A DNA stretch of 64,000 nt from Azolla caroliniana (lineage: Eukaryota > Polypodiophyta), in contig JBHGNT010000006.1 of NCBI GenBank assembly GCA_043228905.1, positions 4,154,001 through 4,218,000 of the forward strand, read 5' to 3'. Shown here piece after piece: positions 1-17,719 of this stretch (the first letter of the stretch is position 1; every line of letters begins with the position of its first letter). Below the pieces are notes generated by a model. It made no database searches, was not told the origin of the DNA, and saw only the letters and a program-made list of their open reading frames with translations. The translations under genes were made by a program, and so were the position numbers.

Positions 1-330
1 AGAACAGATGTCACCATGGATCTCTCCTCAATCTATCTAGGTCGTTGATCTGGGTTTTGATTTGGTGAGAGAGGAGGGGGGAGAGCATACAAGCGGAAAC
101 AGGAACAGGGTTAGAGGATATGGTGTGTGAGGAACAGAGGAAGGGGGGGGGGAGTACAGAAATAGGGTATGCGGATATGGTGTGTAAAACAGAGGAAAGG
201 AAAGTGGGGGAACAGGGGAGGGGGGAAGGGGGAAGGGATAAAGGAAAGTGAAGGGAAGGGAAGAGGAAGATGTGTGGAAGGTTCTTTCTCTTTTCTTCTC
301 TCACATTTAACACTAAAAAGCTCAGTCAAA
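1..330. repeat. purine-rich tract with an imperfect internal duplication
   Basis: The plus strand from about 60 to 310 is almost all A and G, including a run of G near 147-157. A unit containing ggatatggtgtgt followed by a cagagga-type segment occurs twice, near 117 and near 173, so part of the tract is a degenerate tandem duplication. The long open frames on the minus strand here only read the resulting C/T-rich strand and give Pro/Leu/Ser-rich peptides, which I do not regard as coding. Confidence 0.6.
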
Positions 331-1722
331 TGGGGAGAGTGAGAAAGTGAAGGGATATGTGATATATTCAGCTAACTCTTTTATGTAGTAATAGTAGTAA
401 AGTAGTGGTAGAAGTAGTAGTAGAAGTAGTTCACACGATAAAGAAAGAGAAGACCGCAGTCCCTATCTGTCGAGGGCTTCCTTAATGTCCACCTTCGTGA
501 CCACCACAAATCGGCTATGTCCACCACAACTCAGTTTCCGAAATGGAGAAGAGAAGCTCACGTCTTCGTCGCCTACGTTATTGTATAGCTACACCATGGG
601 CTTGAAATCGGGCACATGCCACATAGGTAAGTGAAAAACTTGGTGCATCGCTAGGTTTAAACCCTTTCGTGTGCTCATGTCGGGGATATCGATCAGTTTA
701 GACTATTATATCAACTATTTAGAAGCCAAGAGCTCGATTTACTAATGTCAGATGTAGTTTAGGAAAGAGTGTCATATGGTGTACCGTGTAAATATACATA
801 TGTGTAGAGAGAGAAGAATAGAGGGGAGAGAGAGTGTGTGTGTGCGCGCAGGGGGGGGTGTGTGGGTGTGCATGCACCCAATAGATGGTTGTATGAAGGC
901 TTTGAAGATCATGAAGTCAACAAATGTATGTGAAAGTGAAGTGTATTCAAGTCTTGTGCTTTTCTTTTGGGGTTCATCTTTACGCCAATGGCAATCCAAT
1001 CCCCAATAGTAAACTGCAAGAATCTTGAAAGATCATATAACTTTTGTGATCATAACAATAACCACAACCATATTATTAAGAGCATGTGGCATAAAAGAAA
1101 CTTTCATCTCATACAACTCTTATCGCTCAATGCACAATGGTAGTGATGTTCAAGGTAATTTGATTATTCCAATTAATGTGTGATCAAGGAAGGACTAGTG
1201 TGTCATAGTATAGTGCTTGATCATCCTTCTTACAAAACATATCTAGGGAACCACTTGCATTATGTTACTAACCTACATGTGTGTGGGATGAATGATGTAT
1301 TTTTAGTGTATATTTCTAAAAATAAAACTAGTGCATAAAGAGAGCATCAATATGTGGACTTTGCATTATTTTAGCGGTTGATGTTGCTCCAATCTTGTAA
1401 TATAATCCTTGCCATGTTTAGGAGATGATAACATGATGAAATCATACTTCATATTCTGAAACTTCCTGCCTTTGTGGTCTGCTCGCAGTAAATCACTCAA
1501 TACCTCATGCTGTATTTCATGTTTGGTAGTTTTTTCTTACAACATTCCTCAAGGGCTCTTCACCCATTTTTTACATGGATCAAACCTTGGGCTTTATGGA
1601 TTGGATGGATGTTGGACAACCAACTACATACATTTTTGTTCACCTATTTTCGACATATTTTGAACAATGAAATTATTGTTTGTGCCATCCTTGCATTCTT
1701 GTTATTTCAAAAGAAATTGAAT

Positions 1723-1760
<38 letters not shown>

Positions 1761-4700
1761 AGGGTTGATTATTATTTGGCTATAATTTATGTCAGAGGGG
1801 TTTTCATGGTTTTAACCTCAAAGTGAGGTTTTCCCACCATCATATAATGTATCAGAAAGATGTGTGTGCGTGAGGTGGTATTTTTAGACATGAAAGTAAC
1901 CAACATAGACACCATAATTTTTAATTTATACAAGTATTTGCAAGGTAATTGGGATGTGTGTTCTTGCCCTTGCATGTGTTTGCCACTATTAGTGTCAGCC
2001 CAAATTCGTGTCATTTATGTGTATGTAATCACGTGTGTCGTTATTTATGTTTTTGCCTATGTTTGTGTGACTAGACATGTGTACAATGATATATAGTATA
2101 GTGCATGGTTGTAAATTATTGGTTATTCGTTGGAATTTGATTTGATCCATTTGCCCTTAATGCTTACTTTCGAAATTGGAGAAAATTGAGCCTACATCGC
2201 ATTGTAAAAAAAAGTCCTTCCTTCTAAATAATTCTACTCACCTTACAATAATTTCAAGGATTTTGTGGATATCGTTTTTTTTAGTACAATTTTTGTACAC
2301 AGAAGGTTTAATTGTCAATGCATTACTCGGAACATAATAAAGCCTTTTTCATGCTTTCATCATGTGTGCATGGTCTCCTTTTCCTGAGCTTATGTGATTG
2401 TATGTAGTAAGCATTGATAATTAATTCACAGATCATGAACTGTTTCTTCGTTGCATAATAACAAATTTCTAAACATAACATTTCTTGGTACATCATTCAT
2501 AAGAAATCCTACCTTTTTAAAAGGAATATTTTTTTATTGTAAAACTTTGATTGTTTTAGTATTTCATTGACATCACGCATGACGATCATACATAATTTAT
2601 TATTATGCAAATTGATTGATTAGATCTACTATAAGCTTTAGTCTAATGTCTGTATATAACCAGAAGTCAAATGTTTATTTTTTTAATCAAAAGCATTAAA
2701 ACACGTAGTATTAAATAATTAGAAATTCCAAGTATAAGGAGCTTTCGATAAACAACATGGAGGACACACTTGATCACAAGCGAGGCACAAAAAGGAAAGA
2801 TAAAATAGAAGGCAACCATGTCAATTTGATGACACGAGTGTGGACGAGAGCCAACGAAAGTGTGGGTGACAGACTTTTTCATAAACAAGCCTTTTGCCTT
2901 GGGGGACAATTTAAAACTAGCAACTAGTCGAAAGTATGTCCCATCACCAAGATCACAAGTTTTGTAATGTATTTAAACATTATGTTAGTCCTTGTACATA
3001 ATAAACTATAACTCGACAAGAATGCAAGTATGTGTAGTGTTAGGCAATCTTTTCTATAGTAGGACGTTTTCAAGTATTTTTGGTTAAATCCATCCACGTG
3101 AATTATTGCTTTCTAGATCATTCTAAAGGAAGTCATACAATAAGCAACGATGTCAACCTTTTGCTCCTTTCCCATTCATAACCATATGTATCCATTAACG
3201 AAGCTTTATAATTGCTTTAAAAAAATGTTGAATGGATTGTTTCCTCGATTGTTGAGACTCTTTTAGAAGCAACAGTACGGAAACGACTTTCTGTCCTTAA
3301 AAAAAAGTAGAATTCCTTCCATTAGTCTCCTCTCTAGAATGGAATAGTTTTTAGTTTGTAGTTGTTTTTTTTTCCTTTCTCTATTGTTTATTGCCATGTA
3401 ATAGCTTTTTATCTCTTCCTCACTAATCGTAGGGCAATCATGCAAAGCTTTACTTAACATTGTTTTAACTTTTCTTTGTAAGGAATGACTTCTCTCAATA
3501 CATTGCTTCATTTTGCTCTGCCTATATAGTGTAAAGAAAAATGTTCCAATGCTTACAAGTGTCTCGTAATCATCCACACCTATATGGCAAAAACGTATTG
3601 TATGTCCAATTGACTTTCTCTATTCTATGTGGTCTCCATGAGAGCCTCATTTGAATTTACCATATGTATCTCTTCCATAAACCTTGGTTCTTGCTCATCG
3701 AAATTGTACTAGAAAGACAATGAAATGTACCCATGAATTATTTTTTAATAATTGGGGATCTAAAGGGTATATGAGTATATTATGTGAACACACACAATAT
3801 TGATTAGGCGTTGATAAGAAGGATAGGCAGAAGCCCACAAGCCCACAAACCATGCACGTGTTATGGGGTCCAATTGTGGGTAAGCACCTTCCCCACTAGG
3901 TGTATTTATATGCAATAATGAGTGGAAAAAAGCGACCAAGGTGGGCTTATTTTAAGGAGTGTTGTGTTGTATCATACATTTTATTTGTGGTGGTTGATGT
4001 ACTACAATTCATTGGAAGTTGTCATTGCGTTTTTTGTACTAGTATTGTGCTAGTCAACGAACATGTACTAGTACTGCCTCAATAGTTTACTTTGTACAAT
4101 GAATTCTCAATGTAGTTGAATGTAAACATAAATTACAGTTAAAAAACATTTTCCCACTCTATTCTATTTCCTAGAGCTATACATTTGGAACGAAGAAAAC
4201 AAAACCCAGTCAACACAAATTTCTAGAGTGTATGTTCATAACTTACCTTTGATGTCTATACCAATTTGTATTAAATGTATGACATTGTATAACAAATAAA
4301 ATATTGTTTAAACACTTCCAAATTGTGTACCAAAGAGGTACATAGATAAAAACAAGTGATTTTGATCTAACCAAGCTCTTAGTTTCACAACATGAACGAG
4401 ATTTGTGCTCAATACATTCACTTCACTTAAGGTCTCACATATTGACAAAAGTTATATTACTTTATTTCGCAAAAAGGGGTAGGTTGGGTATCATGTCATG
4501 TCCTTGATAATTAAGCAATGGGCTCTAACCATGTTGGTAATGGCTCTTCGCTTTGTCATATATATTTTCACAATATCTTTGCCTCATTTCATTAAAAATT
4601 GTACAACCTTGGGGTATAAATCATATTCATTAATAGGTTGAATCCGCTATCTAACTACTATTGTCCATGATCTCATATATTTATTTATTGTTAAGGATAT

Positions 4701-5902
4701 TTTAATTCTCTTATATGAGATGCAATGTGTTCATATTTTGTTCTAGGATCTAGTTTGTGCTAGCATTTCGGTTTTGTTTTGCAAAAAAAGTGATAACATC
4801 AATGTTGTATGACCCATTGTGCATGAGCTCAAAGTAAAAGTAGTTAAAAGATGCACCATTGGTTCCCTAAATCCCAAAACCTATTGCAAGGTACAAGATA
4901 CATTGTGGACAACTTGCGCTATAAGGCAATCTTGGGGAAACAACAAGTTAGTTGAGCACAATCTAGTTGTGTGAATTGAGACAATGGCTTGGAATGCATC
5001 CATTCTCACTAAGTTGCATTTGTATTTATTCACCTAGGAGAACATGAGCTATTGCTCTTTGTTGCAACTAATATGTGTATTTTGATATCATGTGCATTCA
5101 ATAATATATTGTTGTTCTCTAAGGCATTGAACCAATTTTAAATGGTTAATTGTCAATGTCAAACCTCTTAATCCCTCATAATCTAATCCGCACATTGTCT
5201 AGTTGTCTAGAACGTTGTTATCTCATGCCGAGAAGTAAAAATGATGCCACAAACTAAAACTATCCTCAATCTTGCCGTAACAATTATATTGGGCAATTAA
5301 CTTACCCCTATCTTCCCAATCAAGAAGGTGATGCCAAAAGTTCCATCTGAAACGAAACAATTTACCTTTTATATATTGCCATCAACTGTTAAGAAACCAA
5401 GCATAATATAGATCATCATGAACCAATAAGTTGTCCTATTATAACCAATCTTGATATCTTAGCATTTTATCATTTGTAACATGTTGCCAAGAGTTCCATG
5501 TAGTGCTTTGCCCATGAGATATGCCAAGCATCCAAATAAATATAAGTCAATATTCATGTCAAGGTTATGTTTTTATCTTACTCAACATACACTTATTCCA
5601 AGTGTGGCCCTCACACATACATGATTCCACACCATCCAAATGGGGGGGAAAGCAAGGTACCCTTGAATTCAAGTAAGTTGCTTGGGGTATTTCAAGGAAG
5701 TTTCTGCTAAAAACTACTTTATTGACTTTACAAACACCTACTACACTTATAAATCCTATAGATAGACAATGCTTGAACATTACAAACATACTAGCCAAAT
5801 TTGAGACTTATTATTATCAAATAACATGCCCAAAAACACCCAAAAATTTCATGAATGAGTAAACATCAGAGAGTTAGGTTACTACATTAGAGTTAAATTA
5901 AA
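331..5902. other. intergenic, AT-rich, no gene recognised
   Basis: I see no conserved protein, RNA gene or clear transposon in this 5.6 kb. An (AT)n microsatellite lies at about 1720-1760. A 104-codon minus-strand open frame at 3263-3577 (Lys/Arg-rich, no family recognised) is the longest uninterrupted one, but it has no codon or motif signal I trust. The right part is the downstream flank and probable 3' UTR of the GLR gene, which ends at 5903. Confidence 0.5.
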
Positions 5903-10577
<4,675 letters not shown>

Positions 10578-10593
10578 TGCTTTGGATACCACA

Positions 10594-10782
10594 TCAATCA
10601 AACAAAGAAAACCTCTGTTTCTTCTTCTTCTTCTTCTTCTTCTTCTTCTTCTTCTTCTTCTTCTTCTTCTTCTTCTTCCTCTTCCTCCTGCTCCTCCTCT
10701 TCATTGATAGGAGGTCACGATTATTGACTAGGGTTGTGTGCATCCCTGTGGTCGTCTGATCATGCATGGAAAACATGGCCAT
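10594..10782 (-). promoter_or_regulatory. putative poly-lysine upstream ORF in the GLR leader
   Basis: A 62-codon ATG-initiated frame on the minus strand ends 16 nt before the GLR start codon at 10577, in a different frame. The (CTT)n tract makes it encode about 20 consecutive Lys residues preceded by an Arg-rich stretch. If transcription starts upstream of 10782 this would be a uORF in the GLR leader. Runs of basic residues are known to slow ribosomes, so it could lower GLR translation. The transcription start is unknown, so the role is inference. Confidence 0.4.
10619..10679. repeat. (CTT)n microsatellite, about 20 units
   Basis: A pure CTT run (AAG on the minus strand) lies about 40 nt upstream of the GLR start codon, then degrades into CTC/CTG-type triplets to about 10700. 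It is probably within the GLR promoter or leader. Open frames reading it as poly-Leu, poly-Ser or poly-Phe on the plus strand are artefacts. Confidence 0.95.
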
Positions 10783-10938
10783 GGAAAAAACAAGTTAATT
10801 TATATGATGAGCTAAGCAATAACAGAAAGATATGTGGGTGTGGGTCTGCGTGTGTGCATCAGGATTCAGAACAGAGCAAGGCTTGCTATTCAACTAAAAC
10901 AAAAGAAAAAAAGATGGCTTTAGCAACTAACAACTACA

Positions 10939-11000
10939 AGTGAGAAAGTATTGTCTTGTCAGTTGACATACACACATTCCACACATGTTGAAAACTGAGG

Positions 11001-11031
<31 letters not shown>

Positions 11032-11120
11032 TAAGTGAGAAAGTTTTGTCTTGTCAATTGACATACACACATTCCACACATGTTGAAAAGTGAGGATATG
11101 TATGTATGTATACATATGTA
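10939..11120. repeat. tandem duplication of about 95 bp with (TATG)n
   Basis: The segment gtgagaaagt...tgtcttgtca followed by ttgacatacacacattccac and a gaggatatgtatgtatg tail occurs twice in tandem, starting at about 10939 and 11034, with only a few substitutions. Each copy ends in a TATG microsatellite of different length, which suggests the duplication or its later change occurred through slippage at the tetranucleotide run. Confidence 0.88.
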
Positions 11121-11330
11121 TTATGTATGTATATGTAGTGTGTACATTAACATGCATACTTATCCATAGAGCTATCATCAATGATATTTCTCACCCCTCA
11201 CCGAAAGTCTCTTGCATCCATAGACTATCAATGTGAACCCTCCTCCCTCTGTGGCCAACAATTAAGGAAAGAACATAATCGGCAATCCCTTTGATGTTTT
11301 CTTTTCTTTATGCACCGTATGGCTTTCAAC

Positions 11331-11815
11331 CGTACAATCATATGTCCGAGCCTTCCAATGGGCAAACCTCGGCATGTCGCATATGCCCAGGCCTTCTAAC
11401 CTACAAGTGAATTAAGACACGAAATATACAAGGTGGATATCTTACTCACCTCCCAACCATAGAACCAATATAGATTCACCATTCGTACAATCATATGTCT
11501 GAGTCTTCCAATGGGCAAACCTCGGCATGTCGCATATGCCCATGCCTTCCAACCTACAAGTGAAGTGAGACACGAAATATACAAGCATGCTTATAATACA
11601 AGGCGGATATCTTACTCACCTCCCAATCATAGAACCAATACAGATTCACCATTCGTACAATCATATGTTTGAGCCTTCCAATGGGTAAACCTCGGCATGT
11701 CGTATATGCCCATGCCTTCCAACCTACAAATGAATTAAGACACGAAATATACAAGATGCTTATAATACAAGGAGGATATCTTACTCACCTCCCAACCATA
11801 GAGCCAATACAGATT
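11331..11815. repeat. three tandem copies of a 153-170 bp unit
   Basis: The anchor cgtacaatcatatgt recurs at 11331, 11484 and 11654, each time followed by nearly the same sequence (cttccaatgggcaaacctcgg, cgcatatgccc, cttactcacctcccaacc). The second copy carries an extra segment containing gcatgcttataatac. Minus-strand open frames over it repeat the peptide VGWKAWAY, which is only the repeat translated. It ends close to the LINE relic that follows. Confidence 0.9.
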
Positions 11816-12620
11816 CACCCCCAATCCTTAGAGCTCGTCACAAACATCCCATTATGGAGAAACGGGGCCTTCTTCCAATAGGCAATAAATTCGAGGCGTT
11901 GCAACACTGCAACATCTGTCTCACCTTTAATATCCTCATACCGCCCTTTCAAGGTATGCACCATCTCCATCCAGAGATTCCGTACACTTTCCACTGGTTG
12001 AACAGTAGTATTACCAAACACCTTAGAACACCTAACAATCCAAATAAACCACATTGCGGTGGTGCATAGTAGCTCCCATACTTCTTGCATTGCCTTTAAC
12101 ATGTAAGGAGCTTCCATATTACTTTGTTGCACCACCATTATCATTCCTCTTTGAATTCTAATAATCGTGTCATTTGGACATGCCTCATATGGCCACATCA
12201 TTTGTGTCATTGTAGCCCATACTACCATACCCCACGAAAAACTGCAATCCCTAAACATAAAGGCTAGAACTCGAAACACTCATCTCCAAACTTGTTGTGC
12301 AACATGACAATCCCACAAGCAATTTTCAATGTCTCCATCTGACAACTACAATAGATGCATGCGGTCGGCCCAACTAATTGTTGTAGCCACTGGCCAACTG
12401 GTAATGCTCTATGTATTACTAGCCATTGGAAGACATTTATTTTCATATCTTGCTTCCTTTTCCATAATGTTCTCCAAAACTTTGCTAGGAATTCGGATGT
12501 GATCCCTTGATGGGTCCAAAATTGACTAACTCGTGGTGTAGTCCTATGTTGAGCTCGCATTACAAAATTCAAGACCCAAATGGTGCTTAGCACCACCAGT
12601 ATGGTTGTTCCCACCACCAA
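11815..12620 (-). pseudogene. LINE (non-LTR retrotransposon) 3'-end relic, zinc-binding RT-associated domain
   Basis: Minus-strand translation from 12620 to about 12310 gives KRKQDMKINVFQWLVIHRAL, then LPVGQWLQ and a CIYC motif. This is the zf-RVT-type domain found at the C-terminal end of plant LINE reverse transcriptases. After the MET codons the homology changes frame: NCLWDCHVAQQVW then a stop, then a 154-codon frame to 11815 containing AMWFIWIVR. One frameshift and one stop are therefore visible. No reverse-transcriptase core or endonuclease is present, so this is a 5'-truncated dead fragment. It is mostly enclosed by a 16-bp direct repeat (see the next entry). Confidence 0.75.
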
Positions 12621-12807
12621 TCACATAACTTGGTTAAGGAGTGGTGGAGTGTTCATACTATTTATCCTTGAGGGATGGGACCTATGCAACATATCAATGG
12701 TAGCTTGATGGTAGGTTAGCTTTATTGTAATAATTGTTCATAACTAATGAAAGGATATTTTCCAGGAAAAGAAAAGATAAAAACAAAAAAAAAACATCCC
12801 ATTATGG
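11842..12807 (+). mobile_element. retroposed segment bounded by 16-bp direct repeats with an A-rich tail
   Basis: The 16-mer aaacatcccattatgg occurs at 11842-11857 and 12792-12807. The second copy directly follows an A-rich stretch (about 12763-12794). Target-site duplication plus a terminal A-tail is the signature of LINE-machinery insertion, here with the inserted transcript in plus orientation. The zf-RVT coding relic inside reads on the opposite strand, so tail polarity and coding polarity disagree. The pre-insertion site would join 11857 to 12808. Confidence 0.6.
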
Positions 12808-15800
12808 CTCCTAAGATCAACATTCCATATGATTGTTCTACTTCTATAGAATGTGAGAGTATAAAATTCTAAATCTATAATACAAAAATGGTGATGAAAC
12901 ATTCAAGGTGCTTTAGGCACTATACATGCATTACCAAGCCATTGCATTTGTCACATGTAAACACCCAACCATATGTTTAGATACATAACACGACACTCAA
13001 TATTTTAAATGTGGTACTCAACGATTTTATAGGCATCACTCAATTGTCTTAATGACGTTTCCATTCAATCGATTATTCTAGAAAAGTTACATAATGGAAA
13101 CATACATCAGACATTGGTGAGAAAATGCCAAGTTCTTGTTTGACTAACGCGAACCCTCTAAACGAGACTTAGGCTTGGAGGGTGATGGTATTTGATATTC
13201 TGGTGATTGTCATCTTATAGAGTGAGAGAGAGAACTATTGTGCATGACTTTGATATCTATTACTTTACATTCACGATGGCGTTGTGGATTGAATATGTGT
13301 TACCCAATTGTGTCTAATAGTGTCATGTCTTTGTCCTGATATGTCATTGGTGAAGGATCTTTAGTTAGGTTAAACTTTGTCCTAATATGTCTTGTCCAAC
13401 AATGAGCTAAGAACAATAGGTTTGGCTATAACTAGCTAAGGATGAAGAGATTTGTAAGACTTGACAATACTTTTAAGGATGCGGAGCAGAAACAATGGTC
13501 TTCGAGAAATCTGGAGGGGACCAACTAAGGTGGGAGATCTTAATCACTTGACGATGGTTGCCATGCCATGGATTATCATTGTACACATAAGCAATTGACT
13601 CATTGCACACAAGAAGCTCTGAAATGGAGTTCATGACTCTAAAGACAGGAGGCTCAAATATCAAGAAGTTCAATGACATAGAACTTTGCCATACAAAAGA
13701 ATTAGATCTAGGACGTTTCAATTTAGAGGCAATAATGAAAGTTGGTCGATTGGAAAAAACATGAGAACGTGATCAATGAAGAATGGGAAGATCTCACTTA
13801 GAAAGCAATGTCAATGACCTAACTTCATCTTACTAACAACTTTGGCACAAGTTCAACTTTATATCGATTAATTGTACCATGGGAACTATATTTTATCTTA
13901 CAGACAAACCCACAAACAATTATATTTTCACATCTAATCATCAGCTTTGATTCACGTGTGCTATTTTTTTGTGATGCATCCATTTCTTCATTGTATGGCT
14001 TCCCGCCATTTCCTTTTTATAACATGCATCTTCACATGTTCAATTTTTTATACAAACAAACAAAGTTATGCAAGTGATGCATCATATTTAACCTATCCGT
14101 AAGTGTTTTTTACCCATTGGCTGAAACTCGTTATGTTCAAAAGAATTCACTACAAGATGACTTCACAACCTTCAAAAAAGAAGCTCCTATAAAATTTTGT
14201 AATATGAATATCCCACAACATCATACGTTTTAACGAGCTCTTTAAATGTTCAAACTTTATCTGCAAGATATACAAAATTCAAGCTTGACATCAAAATTGA
14301 TGCAAAGATGTTACTCGTCCATGAGTGAGAGGTTTTCATTTTCATTAAAAGTTATTCGCTAGTTTGAACATTGTGCAATGCACTTTGAATATTGTCAAGG
14401 TTGTGCTTCACACACTTTGTGAATAACCATCTGGCTTCTATTCATGAGTAGAGGAGTACTAGGGTTTCAAGATTGAGAAATAAAAATGTGTTTTAATGGA
14501 CATAGCACAAATTATCATTCAATTATATAATTACAATTGTTCTTCTTCCTCTTCTTCTTTAGCTTTTGTAGACCACTTTTTTCATTTATGTCTCTTTTAG
14601 GTCTTTGACACACCTTTTAGCGACACAAATTAGGTATTAATATAGGTTCTCACCCATGCTAGGATGGGTGAGCACTTAGTGTCGCTTGGTGTTTGTAAAG
14701 CTCACACATATTCATGTGTATTTCTACATCATTCATGTTCCAACTAGAAATAGGCATATTAGCTTGCAATATATATGACTATAACAACTACCTCGTCAAT
14801 ACTCACACATATTGCTTTATTTACACAAAGGGTGTGGACTTTGAAACTCGCATTTTGTTTTTCTTTGCAAATATAAAAAACCTAGTAATACTCGGAAAGG
14901 AGATAAAGTGCTCACCTTTGAGATTGTTTCAACTTCACACTATGGCCCATTGGCAACACAACAAATGTTTATCACACGTGTTCATTGGTGAGTTTTAAGG
15001 AATAAAATGTTCTCAACACTAGTCTGCTTTGTGTTGTGGCCTGTGGGTTTATTTCATAATCCATATAATGGAGGAGATAATGAGGGAAATATGTAATATG
15101 TAAGAAAGAGAATACATGTAAAGTTTATATATTATTCTATTTCTCACATTAGTGTATTCCTCTTAGTGTTCATTATATAGAGATCATCGTGCATTCATAG
15201 TTGAGTTGTGTTTTGTTCATTTGGCCCAAGCATATCAATAGAGGTTTTTGTATGACTACGTCATGAACACCGCCTATGATAGGCACCATGTACTCTTGGT
15301 TCACATCTATCAATTGGAGAGCATTGATGCCTAAAGCTAACATCCAAGAGACGTGATCACTTGTCGATGAAACAATGATACAATCATATCTATAGGATTA
15401 CTTTATAGATTGCTCACATGCAACTAGCACCCATATCAATGTATAGGGATGTCATAACAATGTGCAGAGAAGTTTGAAGACTACATCCCCTCGTTTACAG
15501 GAGATTTGGATGTTGATCGCAAGCTTCACCCTTTGATATGTGTGGAAAGCACGTTGCCTAAAGGCATTCCAAGCTCCGGTATGCTCCCCAGAGGAATTGA
15601 TCATATGGATATTTGGTCTGTGATTATCAGTTGTCCACGAGGGCAATTGGACGAGGTTTGCAGCCACTTTGATGATGTGGCCATTGTCGCTTACACTTTT
15701 GGCCGAAATGGAGGAACATGTTGATGGTGATGCAAGGAGGAAATGACCCGAGGTGGAACTACCAACCCCCACGCTAGTTGTTTCCTACTTACCTCCCTCC

Positions 15801-17719
15801 GTTGAAGGGCAGAGGATTGGACTCGTGCTAGCCAGCGATGATTGTCACTAGTTTATAGCTCTAGATACCTACTTACATTAAGTAAAAAGTAAGAGAGGAT
15901 ATGTACACATTCTCATATTCTTGAACTCGTCCGGGGGTGATTCCCCATTTTCTTGTATAATCTTTCTGTAAAAATCTCCTAACTAAAAGGAAAGTAGGTC
16001 TTTTTTGGACCATTTTCTCTTATTACTATATATGTGAATCATGACTTAGACAAATAGTCTTGTGAACCCCATTGTTTATAATACAAGTCTTAGAAAATTG
16101 TGGATATGATGCATGTTGCACTTGCTTGTGATTAGTCATATATGAAAATTATTAATCCCATCACTTCTATTGTATATAGTTGCATCATACTCTCCAAAAA
16201 TGCCCCAATTGTACCCTCACATGGTACCATGGTACTCATCATGTTCAATTACATCGACCTCAAATTCATGTGTCTCGTGAGTTAGCATGTGGATGCTACA
16301 TCCCACTTAATGGACATATTGTGTACATATACAATGTTAATTCACAATTACGAATTGTCTTACGTTTTCCCACTACTGCCTCACGTACTTTCTAAATCAC
16401 AAACATACCATCCACTTAAGAACATGCTCACACAACATTCCTCCATTTATTTTCTTTTGCTTTTGCTTTTTATGTTTTGAATAAACAAAGAGTTAATGGT
16501 TTTCTCAAATAAAACCAATGTAACTCAACTCGCTTTACAAGTGCTTGCTCTCATAATCTTAGATTACCATATCATTCTTTATTGTAAGTTTCGTTGATTT
16601 TTCGGTTTTTGCTTTTCAAGAAATAGGTAAATTATTAATTATGGTCTCCAATAAACATGTGAACATGCATTTAACAACCATGAACTCGACACATTGTTCC
16701 CATGCTCTCAATGAGCTTTGGCCGCACTAGAAATATGAATTCATGTCTACCACAAAAATCAATGGTTTTCTTGAAAAAGAATCATGTGCACTACCCATTT
16801 AGTGCATGCTTATATGCAACCTCACATATACATACAACATTGACTTTACACTTTTATCCCACATCCCAAACTCTTAATGGTCTTTGTCCACCCTTTAAAT
16901 ATGAATGCATGCATCGTGAGTATCCCCACTCACCACCTTCCTTAAATCCTTTCAATTTTTCAAATCCTAACCAACAAAATTACCCAATTACATGTGGGTG
17001 ATAGGATTTTTTGTGCAACATGTTTATTGTTGTAATATTTGATCAATTACATGAGAAAGGTGGCATTCCTTCTTGAAGATGAATAAGTACATTTTACTTG
17101 CACATTATCGCACATTAACCCAATTATGAGTGAGCGATAGGGATTCATTCACAACATATTTGTTGTTATCATCGAATACATTTTCACATCTTGGACATGG
17201 CGTTGCCCGTATTGGTGTGGCGTTCAATTTTTAGGTATTTTGTTTATTCATGACAATAGTTGTCCCTTATGCCTCAATTTAGGAAGATTTTGTTTAGGAA
17301 CCAAAGTAATCGAACAAACTCAAAAAGAAAATGGTACTCTAAGTCGTGATAAATACTAGGTTTACTTTTCCTATGTGTGTATCCATTGGTCACAGACATT
17401 GAAGAACAAATTTTTGTGAGGGCTTCAACTAATTGATCGAGATCACCGGAAAAATATAGCCACTTTGGTTAAGGCTATTATTCCATGCATACCCTTTTAT
17501 ACATGCTTGAGTCCAAAGAAGGCCAAATAGATGTGCATAATCAAGTTTATATGAATTATGGTTGTTAAGAACCTCTTACTAAACAATAGACCAAATTGAA
17601 GTAAAAAAGGTAAATGGATTGAATAGAGGAACCGACCACTCCAAATCTATGATCGAGACATATTCAACCTACGATTGATTTCCCATACCGACGAATATTA
17701 GGATGACTAGTTGCTCTGG
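12808..17719. other. intergenic, no gene recognised
   Basis: Nearly 5 kb of AT-rich sequence. Open frames of 60-110 codons exist (for example 13473-13721 minus, 14714-14998 plus, and an overlapping pair at 15452-15772 minus and 15506-15724 plus), but none shows a family motif. The 15.5 kb block is GC-richer than its surroundings and may be old transposon coding sequence, which I cannot place. No RNA gene was seen. Confidence 0.45.

Noticed and set aside
10927-11754. Direct repeats considered as a CRISPR array
   Set aside because: Units of 95-170 bp are contiguous with no spacers, in a plant nuclear sequence; they are tandem duplications.
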